The position numbers and the translations under genes are program-made. From assembly GCA_021850705.1 (NCBI GenBank), contig JAJZKU010000009.1, forward strand, positions 1 through 34,165: 34,165 nucleotides of DNA, given 5' to 3'. The stretch is from Microcaldota archaeon (GTDB lineage Archaea > Micrarchaeota > Micrarchaeia > Micrarchaeales > CABMGC01). The notes under the pieces were generated by a model. That model saw nothing but the letters and a program-made list of their open reading frames with translations. It was not told where the DNA came from and made no database searches. Below, piece after piece: positions 1-8,030 of the stretch. Numbering within the stretch: the first letter of the stretch is position 1; every line of letters begins with the position of its first letter.

Positions 1-92
1 ATTGCTCAAGACTACATCTAATTCCCATTAGGAATTTTCACAACCACCTGTAGAAGAAACTACAGATAGCGCTATTTTATTATAGTGTTAGG

Positions 93-100
93 TTTAAATA
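93..100 (+). promoter_or_regulatory. TATA-box-like element for tRNA-Val
   Basis: TTTAAATA located 32-39 nt upstream of the tRNA 5' end, as expected for an archaeal TATA box. Confidence 0.45.
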
Positions 101-131
101 GGTTTCTATCGTCAGATTGACATAGCTATAC

Positions 132-202
132 GGGTTCGTAGTCCAACGGTAAGACGCTACCTTCACACGGTAGAGACCGGAGTCCGACTCTCCGCGGACC
201 CA
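132..202 (+). tRNA. tRNA-Val (anticodon CAC)
   Basis: Acceptor GGGTTCG (132-138)/CGGACCC (195-201), discriminator A202; anticodon arm CTACC-TTCACAC-GGTAG; T arm CGGAG-TCCGACT-CTCCG. No encoded CCA. Confidence 0.93.
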
Positions 203-253
203 TTTTGAAAAATACGAAGACAAAACAGAAGTTCTAATACACTTTACTTATAA

Positions 254-487
254 CTATAAATATTCTTCAATGTCTTTCCACTTAAGGCCCGTCTGCTTAA
301 GTATCCTGTTCATTATTTGTTGTCTTAGTTCCTTCTGTGCTATCTGTATTACAGTAAAGTGTCCTTTCTGGTCCGACAATACGACATGATCACCTTTTCC
401 CTGTCTTGCAGAATAACCATAATGTTCTTGCAGTACTTTGATTAGTTTGTGAGGTTTTACTGGTCTCAGAGTACTTATAAAATCGCC
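254..487 (-). CDS. hicA: HicA-like mRNA interferase toxin reading frame (no canonical start codon)
   Basis: Manual translation in frame with the upstream HicB stop: GDFISTLRPVKPHKLIKVLQEHYGYSARQGKGDHVVLSDQKGHFTVIQIAQKELRQQIMNRILKQTGLKWKDIEEYL*. HicA-like pattern (RPVKPxxLIKVLxxxxGY..RQxGxHxxL...I..ELxxxxMNRILKQTGL). Absent from the supplied ORF track. Confidence 0.8.
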   Translation of the reverse strand, partial: GDFISTLRPVKPHKLIKVLQEHYGYSARQGKGDHVVLSDQKGHFTVIQIAQKELRQQIMNRILKQTGLKWKDIEEYL

Positions 488-718
488 TTAGCTTCTTGCA
501 ATCAGACTTTTAAGTACTGGTGACTTTACTTCACTACGCTTCTTTTCGAGCAGGAACGCTACTGCCGTATCTACCGCATCCTTAAGTTCGTTCTCCAATT
601 CGCGCAGGCTCTTGGCCTGATCCTGAATATGGAGCTCGTCTATAGTCCCTACAAATAGCTTTCCGTCCCTCTTAATATCAGCCTTAAATCCGTATATCTC
701 CATCTTCATGCTTATCAC
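488..718 (-). CDS. hicB: HicB-like antitoxin (start may be ATG at 709)
   Basis: 76 aa with HicB-like N-terminal fold pattern (FKADIKRDGKLFVGTIDELHIQDQAKSLRELENELKDAVDTAVAFLLE) directly upstream of a HicA-like frame. Confidence 0.75.
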   Translation of the reverse strand: MISMKMEIYGFKADIKRDGKLFVGTIDELHIQDQAKSLRELENELKDAVDTAVAFLLEKKRSEVKSPVLKSLIARS

Positions 719-816
719 TAAATATATTCATATTGCACATATAAAATGCTTCGCCTGTATTAGTCCAAAAACCAATACGGAAAAGTATCATAAATCTGGA
801 ATATCAAGATAACACT

Positions 817-1236
817 ATGAAAGAAAATTCAGTAACTCAAAAGGAACCCTTAGGATGCAGCATAGCCTGTGTGGCATTTATAAAAAATGTAAGTTACAAA
901 ACAGCAAAAGTCAGGTATTTCAACAAGCTTGGAGATGCAAAGAAGACAGGGTATATGTGCAAAGATGTAGTCAAAGCCTTAAACCGTGCAGGAAAAGCTT
1001 ACGATTACGTGTATATTAAAGGAAGGCAAAACTTCAAAGAAGACAGCATAGTGTTCATAAAACGTTCAAAGCGTTATCCAAAAGGCCATTATCTGGTCAA
1101 AGCGAAGAAAGGCTGGATGGATCCGTGGATAAACTTTAACGTTAAAAAACCGGTATTAGAAAGAGCAAGATCAGGATTCCGTCAAAAGCTTCCGGACAGG
1201 CCAATTTACCTAATTCTCCCAAAAACAGCATCATGA
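817..1236 (+). CDS. C39-like papain-fold cysteine peptidase domain protein
   Basis: Q-x4-GCSIAC (Gln + catalytic Cys), GHYLV (His) and MDPW (Asp) spaced as in peptidase C39-like domains; 139 aa stand-alone. Confidence 0.6.
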   Translation: MKENSVTQKEPLGCSIACVAFIKNVSYKTAKVRYFNKLGDAKKTGYMCKDVVKALNRAGKAYDYVYIKGRQNFKEDSIVFIKRSKRYPKGHYLVKAKKGWMDPWINFNVKKPVLERARSGFRQKLPDRPIYLILPKTAS

Positions 1237-1431
1237 AGCGTAAAATGCTATCTAAGAAGTATTATCTCAATCAAAGCACTTATCTGTATTGATCAATATC
1301 TTTTCCATGCATTACGATTTAGTCTAGCAATGCATTATCAAATCTCACTTTTTAATGAAATATCCATATTCTATATTAAATTATCGGATCGATCTCAGTA
1401 AGGCATAATAATCATAAAATTCCTTCTGGAT

Positions 1432-1764
1432 ATGATACAAATGGTATTTGCTGTTCGAAAAGAAGAAGAGCTAAACGAAAAGCTTGTCAGGGTTCACAGG
1501 GCAGGCTTCGAGAAACGTGACAGGGAAGGATTCTTGGCGCTGTTTGACGGTAATGTCTCAGATGCCATAGAGAAATTCACATTGGCCGGGAAGCACAGCC
1601 GCAAGCTTGCCGTTCTACTGCAAAGCGCTGAAGAAAGGAGCAGGGCAATGGAGGGAAGCCTGGAGATGAGCAATAGGGTGGCAAATCTGCGTGCGCTAAA
1701 TAATGGAAACGGCAGAAGGACCGGTGCATCCATGCTTAAGCTGCTTACGGAGCTTAAGAGATAG
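1432..1764 (+). CDS. hypothetical protein
   Basis: 110-aa ORF, highly charged and helical; no family recognised. An antisense ORF overlaps it, but this strand has the more natural composition. Confidence 0.5.
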   Translation: MIQMVFAVRKEEELNEKLVRVHRAGFEKRDREGFLALFDGNVSDAIEKFTLAGKHSRKLAVLLQSAEERSRAMEGSLEMSNRVANLRALNNGNGRRTGASMLKLLTELKR

Positions 1765-1835
1765 TGACAAGTCCAATAGTTTATACATAATAATCTTATT
1801 GTACTTATTTCAATAATATTTGCTATAATTATATC

Positions 1836-2561
1836 GTGTTAGATATGCGTTCAAGAAGAATCGGTTTTTCAGTAGGTAAAGAAGCGGCAATAAGCGGCAC
1901 CATGTTTACTCCTGAGCATATGGAAAATCCTTGTCCAGCAGTGCTGTTCATACATGGGTGGTCAAGCAATGAATCTGGATATAAGCCAAGGGCAGAGGCG
2001 CTTGTAAAGTTAGGTTACGTCTGCCTTACGTTTGACCTTATAGGGCATGGGCACAGTTCAGGAAGTATTGAGACAGTAACATTAAAGGAAAACATAGATG
2101 CTGCTGTTGCAGCATACGATTTCCTTGCATCACAGGAAGGCGTTGACAACGAAGCCATAAGCATAGTCGGTACAAGCTATGGCGGATATCTTGCTGCAGT
2201 ACTGCCTTCGAAAAGAGAGGTAAAATCCCTTGTCCTGCGCGTTCCTGCAATATATGAAGACGAACGTGATGCAAAGACAAAGGATTCAAAGAAGCCGATG
2301 CACCTTGCAAACGAGCAGGCAAGGCCCAGAGACAATCTTGCACTGAATTCCATATCTGGATTTGGAAAAAAGATACTTCTGATAGAAGCTGAGCACGATC
2401 AGGTAATTCCACACCATATAATTGAATTGATAATAAAAGCTGCAAAGCCTAACTCTCTTGAGCATGTTGTTGTAAAAGGATCAGACCATCAGTTCTCAAA
2501 GCCCGAATGGCAGGAGGAGTTCATAGAGCTGCTCATAAAATGGTTTGGAGATATGCGATGA
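1836..2561 (+). CDS. alpha/beta hydrolase (prolyl-oligopeptidase/acyl esterase-like)
   Basis: FIHGWSSNE oxyanion region, GTSYGGY nucleophile elbow, EAEHDQVIP (Asp), GSDHQF (His). GTG start. Confidence 0.85.
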   Translation: MLDMRSRRIGFSVGKEAAISGTMFTPEHMENPCPAVLFIHGWSSNESGYKPRAEALVKLGYVCLTFDLIGHGHSSGSIETVTLKENIDAAVAAYDFLASQEGVDNEAISIVGTSYGGYLAAVLPSKREVKSLVLRVPAIYEDERDAKTKDSKKPMHLANEQARPRDNLALNSISGFGKKILLIEAEHDQVIPHHIIELIIKAAKPNSLEHVVVKGSDHQFSKPEWQEEFIELLIKWFGDMR

Positions 2562-2591
2562 ATCACAAGATATCTCCTCCATAAGCCCAGA

Positions 2592-3380
2592 TTATAAGAT
2601 ATTCTCCTTCCTGAAGCTCTTTATTCCGATGTATATTATTACAGCATCAAAAAGTATGAGGAATGCAAGCACTCCGTAAAAGAATGATGGAGTAAGGTCG
2701 AATATGCCGAATATCGAAGCAAAAGGCAACACCATGACCGGCAGCACAAGCAGCGAGCTTATCTGCTGCGCTTCCTTTATCCCGCTCACATGCGATGATA
2801 CAAGGACTACTACTCCTATGGCTGCAAGTGAGAGGAACGGTGAGAGCAGTATTATCAGTATCCATGATGTTGTCGGGAGTATGTAGGTGTTGAAGGTCCT
2901 GAATGCAAGATAGTTGATGGTAGACCCATATACTGCGAATACTACAAGTGTCAGCAAAACAGTCGGCAGCAAAGATGCGAATATCTTGCCTACCAATAAT
3001 TCTGATGTCTTCACAGGCGTTGAAAGCAGTGCTTCAGATGTCCTTCTCTCCTTCTCCCCGGCAAAGCTATCGGCAGCAATGACCGAAGCTGTGAAGATTG
3101 GCATTGTCATGAAGGTAGGGCCGAGAATATAGACTGCAAAGTAGGACATGAAGACCGCCCCATTCACTTTAGTGCTGGAGATCTGCTCAGCCGTTCCTAT
3201 TATGCGCGTGGCTATCCCGCTTAAGTTATAGGTGCTTATGTAGAAGGTTAGCAGGGGAAAGAGCAGTGCGAAGAAGACAGGAACTGCAATCATTGGCATG
3301 TATATGGCCTTGCTGCTGAATACCTCGTTAAGGTCATTCATCATCACAGCATAAGATTTTTTGAGATCCATAATTATCAC
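2592..3380 (-). CDS. ABC-2 type transporter permease (NatB-like)
   Basis: Six-TM pattern and SFAGEKERRTSEALLSTPVKTSELLVGKI motif; overlaps the ATPase gene by 4 nt. Confidence 0.85.
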   Translation of the reverse strand: MIIMDLKKSYAVMMNDLNEVFSSKAIYMPMIAVPVFFALLFPLLTFYISTYNLSGIATRIIGTAEQISSTKVNGAVFMSYFAVYILGPTFMTMPIFTASVIAADSFAGEKERRTSEALLSTPVKTSELLVGKIFASLLPTVLLTLVVFAVYGSTINYLAFRTFNTYILPTTSWILIILLSPFLSLAAIGVVVLVSSHVSGIKEAQQISSLLVLPVMVLPFASIFGIFDLTPSFFYGVLAFLILFDAVIIYIGIKSFRKENIL

Positions 3381-4264
3381 AGCATATCTTCTATCAACGG
3401 CTCACTGTAATCCACACTTACAATATACGCTCCATTTCCAATCAGGTACTTTATGGCCTCATTTATGTCCTTGTAATTTCTTACAGTTATCCTTATGTTT
3501 GAGCCAAGGGCAGCATTGAAGTGCGGCACCTTTCTTGCAACCGCATCAGTTAAAGGATCTGCAAGTTTTATGTTTATCCTCGCTCCTTTCAATATGCTTC
3601 CATACAGATCGCTGTGCCTGAGGCTCTTGGATATCCTGCCCTTCTTGATTATGAAAAGATTGGCATTGAACCTTGCGGCTTCGTTAAGCCTCTGTGTAGC
3701 ATACAGCACAACCTTTCCTTCAGCTGCAAAGTCCTCAAGCATAAGGTGGACCTTCTCTGCAGATGCTGCATCAAGGAAAGCGGTAGGTTCATCCAGAAGG
3801 AAGACATCTGGATTGCCTAGAAGAGCCCTGCATATCGCCACCTTCTGTTTTGTTCCCCTGCTCAGCTCCCCTGCTTTTCTGTCGATATATTGGTATGCGT
3901 CAAGCTTCTTCAGGAATATGCGTGACATATTCATTGTCTCAGTGTTGCTATTACCATATAGCTTTCCAAAGAATAGGAGGTTCTTGATCACAGGCAGCTT
4001 GTCATACAGCGCATAATTATCCGATAGAAGAGACACTCTGCCTCTTGCCTCATCATCGTAATACGGGTCCTTTCCAAACACCCTGACGCTTCCGGAATCA
4101 GGTCTGTACAACCCGCCTATACATCTGAGCAGTGTGCTCTTCCCGGCTCCGTTCGGACCTATAACTATATTCATGCCTTTGCCAACAGATAAGCTGATTT
4201 TGTTCAAAGCAACAGTATTCCTGAACAGCTTTGTAACCCTATCAGCGTATATCCCAACTGCCAT
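3377..4264 (-). CDS. ABC transporter ATP-binding protein
   Basis: Walker A GPNGAGKST, signature ELSRGTKQKV, Walker B DVFLLDEPTAFLD. Confidence 0.93.
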   Translation of the reverse strand: MAVGIYADRVTKLFRNTVALNKISLSVGKGMNIVIGPNGAGKSTLLRCIGGLYRPDSGSVRVFGKDPYYDDEARGRVSLLSDNYALYDKLPVIKNLLFFGKLYGNSNTETMNMSRIFLKKLDAYQYIDRKAGELSRGTKQKVAICRALLGNPDVFLLDEPTAFLDAASAEKVHLMLEDFAAEGKVVLYATQRLNEAARFNANLFIIKKGRISKSLRHSDLYGSILKGARINIKLADPLTDAVARKVPHFNAALGSNIRITVRNYKDINEAIKYLIGNGAYIVSVDYSEPLIEDML

Positions 4265-4333
4265 ACCTGATAATTTTCAGTCAATCCTTTTAAGTCATAC
4301 TGGTTACTATCTGTTAGAATGCTGAATTCCGTC

Positions 4334-5662
4334 TTACTTAAACAGTTTTATGCGTATTACCTTTTTCATCTCTGCCTCTCTAAGGACATAGTAGGCCGCT
4401 ATCAGCAGCATTATCATTACGCTTCCTATGATCAATGCTTCGTTAGGCATGCCTGCAAGCATAATGAAGATGAGTATCATGCCTACTACCGGGAGGTAAG
4501 GATACAGAGGCATCTTGAATGGTGAATTGAATTTGTTCCTTCTGAAGTGCATTACATCGAGACCTACTATCAGGTAATTGAAAAGAAGGCCGAAATTGGA
4601 TATCGCAGCTATAATGTATATGTTACCTGCAAAGAGTACCAGTATCCCTATCACTGCAGATATCAGTATGCCGTTCTGCGCAACATCAATTTTATTGTTG
4701 TATTTCCTGAAGTACTTAGGAAGAAGATGGTCATCGCTTATCTGGTAAAGGTAACGCGAAGATGTAAGTATCATGGCAAGAGTTGCAGATGTTGTAGCTA
4801 TCAGAGCTCCTATATCTACTACGACAAAGAGCCATGATGGTGCATGCACTGCACTCAACGCATAATTCAGAGGGTCTGCAGCTATCTTGTACTGAGCTGC
4901 AGGTGCGAGTATAAGCATGGCGCTAACTACAAGTACATATAATACAATACTTATTACTACGGCAGAGAGAATGGCCTTAACGTAGCCCTTTGATCCTCCC
5001 TCTATTCTATCTGTAAGTGAGGATATGGATTGGAATCCTGAGTATGCAAAAAATACGGCTACGCTTGCCGCAAATATTCCCTGAAGTATATTTCCTTGGA
5101 AGACAAAGCTTACGTTAGACAGGCCTATCTGAGGATTGCTAAATGCCACATATAATGCAAATATAATAAATAGAATTAGTACACCTATCTTTACAAGAAC
5201 TAGCCAAAAGTCAGCTTTTGCCGCTTTCCTAACTCCGAACATATTGACTACAGCCAATGCTAGAATGAGTCCTATTGCAGAAGGTATTGCATATACGGCA
5301 AGAGGTACGCCCATAAGGCTTGAAAGATAAGATCCGAACCCAAGCGCTATTGCACCTATCGAAGTAGAGTATGCCATATATCCAAGAATTCCAGATACGA
5401 ATCCCATCTCGCTTCCAAGAGCTTTATAAGTATAAGAATAAGCTGCGCCCTTTACATTAGGCAGCAGCGAGCCAAGTTCTCCAAGCTCCAACGATATTAT
5501 TACTGCCAGAACACCAACAAAGAGGAATGCGAATATTGCATAAGCACCTGCAAGGGCTATTGCAGTTCCGCTAAGGACATATATTCCTGCTCCTATTATT
5601 GCACCAAGTCCTACCGCAGTTGCAACCGCAGAGCTTATCTGCTTACTGTTTTTCGCCATCAA
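4334..5662 (-). CDS. APC superfamily amino acid permease
   Basis: About 12 TM segments; GLGAIIGAGIYVLSG motif typical of APC transporters. Confidence 0.9.
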   Translation of the reverse strand: MMAKNSKQISSAVATAVGLGAIIGAGIYVLSGTAIALAGAYAIFAFLFVGVLAVIISLELGELGSLLPNVKGAAYSYTYKALGSEMGFVSGILGYMAYSTSIGAIALGFGSYLSSLMGVPLAVYAIPSAIGLILALAVVNMFGVRKAAKADFWLVLVKIGVLILFIIFALYVAFSNPQIGLSNVSFVFQGNILQGIFAASVAVFFAYSGFQSISSLTDRIEGGSKGYVKAILSAVVISIVLYVLVVSAMLILAPAAQYKIAADPLNYALSAVHAPSWLFVVVDIGALIATTSATLAMILTSSRYLYQISDDHLLPKYFRKYNNKIDVAQNGILISAVIGILVLFAGNIYIIAAISNFGLLFNYLIVGLDVMHFRRNKFNSPFKMPLYPYLPVVGMILIFIMLAGMPNEALIIGSVMIMLLIAAYYVLREAEMKKVIRIKLFK

Positions 5663-5709
5663 CTCTCCACCATATCAACTAAGTAAACATAATCCTATAC
5701 TCTCGTCAT

Positions 5710-5726
5710 TTCTCATTTAATGAGAA
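5710..5726. promoter_or_regulatory. Perfect 17-bp palindrome (candidate operator)
   Basis: TTCTCATT-T-AATGAGAA between divergent genes 4334..5662(-) and 5845..6288(+). Confidence 0.5.
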
Positions 5727-5844
5727 TATTAAACTATTGGATTTCTTATGCATACATCATTTTTTAGCAAGTGTGACTGCATGCATACTGACAATATACG
5801 TTTACCGCAACAAAGTATTAAAGCTTTTGAAGAGATAAAGGAGC

Positions 5845-6288
5845 ATGCGGGTAGATTTTGGAGGGGATGAAGAATTCAACGCACCGATAGACAAAGTGCG
5901 CAGTTTTGTAATGGATATAAAGGAGGTTGCGTCATGCATACCCGATTCCAGCAATTTTTCAAGAACAGATGCAAACCACTTTACAATGAGCATTGAGCCA
6001 GGTCTAGGTGTGGTTAAGGGCTCGCTTCCGCTTCACTGCAGCCTTGAAAGCAAAGGCAAAGATAATTACACTTACACCATAGAGGGGAAGGGCTTGGGCA
6101 GTGAGGTAAGTGTAACCCTTTCATTAAATCTATATGAAAAGGGCAATTCAACAGGGATCAAATGGGAAAGCAGCATAAACATAAAGGGAATAATGGGCGG
6201 AATAGGGGAAGCTGTGATAAGAAAGATAACCCAGGAGTATGTAGAAAAGATAATAGCAAATGCAAGGCAGAAGATAAACGAAGGATGA
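5845..6288 (+). CDS. CoxG-like / SRPBCC superfamily protein
   Basis: VDFGGDEEFNAPIDKVRSFVMDIKEVASCIPDSSNF...; CoxG-like start and SRPBCC pattern. Confidence 0.8.
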   Translation: MRVDFGGDEEFNAPIDKVRSFVMDIKEVASCIPDSSNFSRTDANHFTMSIEPGLGVVKGSLPLHCSLESKGKDNYTYTIEGKGLGSEVSVTLSLNLYEKGNSTGIKWESSINIKGIMGGIGEAVIRKITQEYVEKIIANARQKINEG

Positions 6289-6292
6289 TACT

Positions 6293-7513
6293 ATGGATAA
6301 GACATTCGAAAGATCATTAAACGACATGAATCGCATATACAAACTTGATGATGAAGAGATGAAGGTGGTTGAGAATTCAGATAAAGCAGCAGAGGAGCTC
6401 TCTGTTTATGAGTATGAACACTATCTGAAGCATGAGTTCAATGCAGAGGCACCTGGCATACTTGCAAAGTACGGTCTGCTCGGAATTCCTATAAGCAAGG
6501 AGTACGGCGGTCTGGGAATGAATCCGATAGTCTCTGTCCTTGTAAAGGAAAGACTGGGACAATTGGGACTGGGCATATCTAGCTTCATAAACGTGCAGAT
6601 GTTCCTTTGCGCACAGACCATACAAAGATGGGGTACAGACACACAGAAAAATGAGCATCTACCAAAAGCAGTTAAGAAAGAGAGAGTTTATGCCTTCGGA
6701 CTGACTGAACCAGAGGCAGGAAGTGATCCTGCTTCCATGCAGACTATGTACGAAGTGCAGGGCAATGGCTACGTGCTAAACGGTACAAAATACCTGATCT
6801 CAAACGGCACAATCGCAGATTATATTCTTGTCTTTGCGCACAGCAAATTTTCGCAGAAGGAGATTACTGCATTCATAGTGGATGCAAAATCACAGGGCAT
6901 AAACCGGACTGAACTTCATGAAAAGATCGGCCTGTTTACTTCTGATACCGGAATGATCGAACTTGATGGTGTACAAGTACCCAAAGAGAATGTGCTGGGA
7001 CCAATTGGCAAGGGAATCAACATCGCATATTCTGCACTGCTCAATGCTAGACTGGGAGTCGCTTCAAGTTGCGTCGGTGTAATAGAAGGTTCATTAAAAG
7101 CATCAATAGAACGTTCAAAGTCAAGGATACAGCACGGGAAGGAGATAGGAAAGCACCAGTTAATACAGCAGCACATCTCTGCCATAAAGCAGAATCTGGA
7201 GATGGCAAAATGGCCAGTATACTTTGCAGCATTCAGGAAAGCAGAATACGAACACAATTACGATAATAAGGAATTGATGGGAGAAGTCGAACTGAGGGTA
7301 TCGCTTGCAAAAAGGATAGCAAGCAGACTTGCATTTGAATCTGCAGACCGTGCAGTGCAGATCCACGGCGGCTTCGGCTATTCATTAATCTCACCTGTGG
7401 GACAGCTGTTCTGCGACAGCAGAGTTGCACGTATATACGAAGGCACGGATGAGATACAGGATCTAAAGATAGCAGAAAGCATTCTGGGAAAGGACTTCTC
7501 AGCATATAGGTGA
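6293..7513 (+). CDS. acyl-CoA dehydrogenase (paralog 1)
   Basis: AFGLTEPEAGSDPASMQT, HGGFGYSLISPVGQLFCDSRVARIYEGTDEIQ (ACAD signatures incl. catalytic Glu in YEGT). Confidence 0.95.
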   Translation: MDKTFERSLNDMNRIYKLDDEEMKVVENSDKAAEELSVYEYEHYLKHEFNAEAPGILAKYGLLGIPISKEYGGLGMNPIVSVLVKERLGQLGLGISSFINVQMFLCAQTIQRWGTDTQKNEHLPKAVKKERVYAFGLTEPEAGSDPASMQTMYEVQGNGYVLNGTKYLISNGTIADYILVFAHSKFSQKEITAFIVDAKSQGINRTELHEKIGLFTSDTGMIELDGVQVPKENVLGPIGKGINIAYSALLNARLGVASSCVGVIEGSLKASIERSKSRIQHGKEIGKHQLIQQHISAIKQNLEMAKWPVYFAAFRKAEYEHNYDNKELMGEVELRVSLAKRIASRLAFESADRAVQIHGGFGYSLISPVGQLFCDSRVARIYEGTDEIQDLKIAESILGKDFSAYR

Positions 7514-7514
7514 C

Positions 7515-8030
7515 ATGATGGTACTTTTAGATTTCAACGGAAAAAAACCAAAAGTTGACAAGAGTGCATTTGTAGCGGAGAATGCTACGTTGATAGGAGA
7601 TGTGAAGGTGGGAAAGGATGCAAGCATATGGCCCGGCGTAGTGCTAAGAGGAGACATGCACCACATAAGGATAGGGAAGAATGTCAGCGTTCAGGATAAT
7701 TCAGTGATGCATGGCACTGCTAATAAGTATCCTACGGTAGTCGGTGACAACGTATCGATAGGGCACAACGCAATAGTTCATGGATGTACAATAGGTTCAA
7801 ACTGTCTGATAGGCATGGGGAGCATAATACTGGAAGGCGCTGTTGTGGGAGATTGGTGCATAGTGGCAGCAGGTGCAGTAGTTCTTGAGAAAGCAAAGAT
7901 ACCATCGAACAGCATAGTGGCAGGAGTTCCTGCAAGAATAATAGGCAAGGTAAGTGATAGGCACAGAACGCGCATAACAGAAAATTGGAAGGAGTATGTA
8001 AAACTGAAGAACAAGTATATGCAATGGTAG
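7515..8030 (+). CDS. gamma-carbonic-anhydrase / CaiE-PaaY-like hexapeptide-repeat protein
   Basis: Left-handed beta-helix repeats; three His ligands in SVMHG...VSIGHNAIVHGC. Confidence 0.88.
   Translation: MMVLLDFNGKKPKVDKSAFVAENATLIGDVKVGKDASIWPGVVLRGDMHHIRIGKNVSVQDNSVMHGTANKYPTVVGDNVSIGHNAIVHGCTIGSNCLIGMGSIILEGAVVGDWCIVAAGAVVLEKAKIPSNSIVAGVPARIIGKVSDRHRTRITENWKEYVKLKNKYMQW

Noticed and set aside
20-36. Short inverted repeat AATTCC-CATTA-GGAATT
   Set aside because: Only 6-bp arms at the window edge, AT-rich; no supporting context for a terminator or operator.
1-131. Possible C-terminal end of a gene running off the left edge
   Set aside because: Stops appear early in the two frames I read (TAA at 19-21; TAG in frame 2); too short to support a call.
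3495-4016. 173-aa plus-strand ORF opposite the ABC ATPase
   Set aside because: Antisense to a clear ABC ATPase with Walker motifs.
7985-8023. N-terminal extension of ACAD2 in the ORF track
   Set aside because: Overlaps the gamma-CA-like CDS; ATG at 8024 fits the paralog's N-terminus better.
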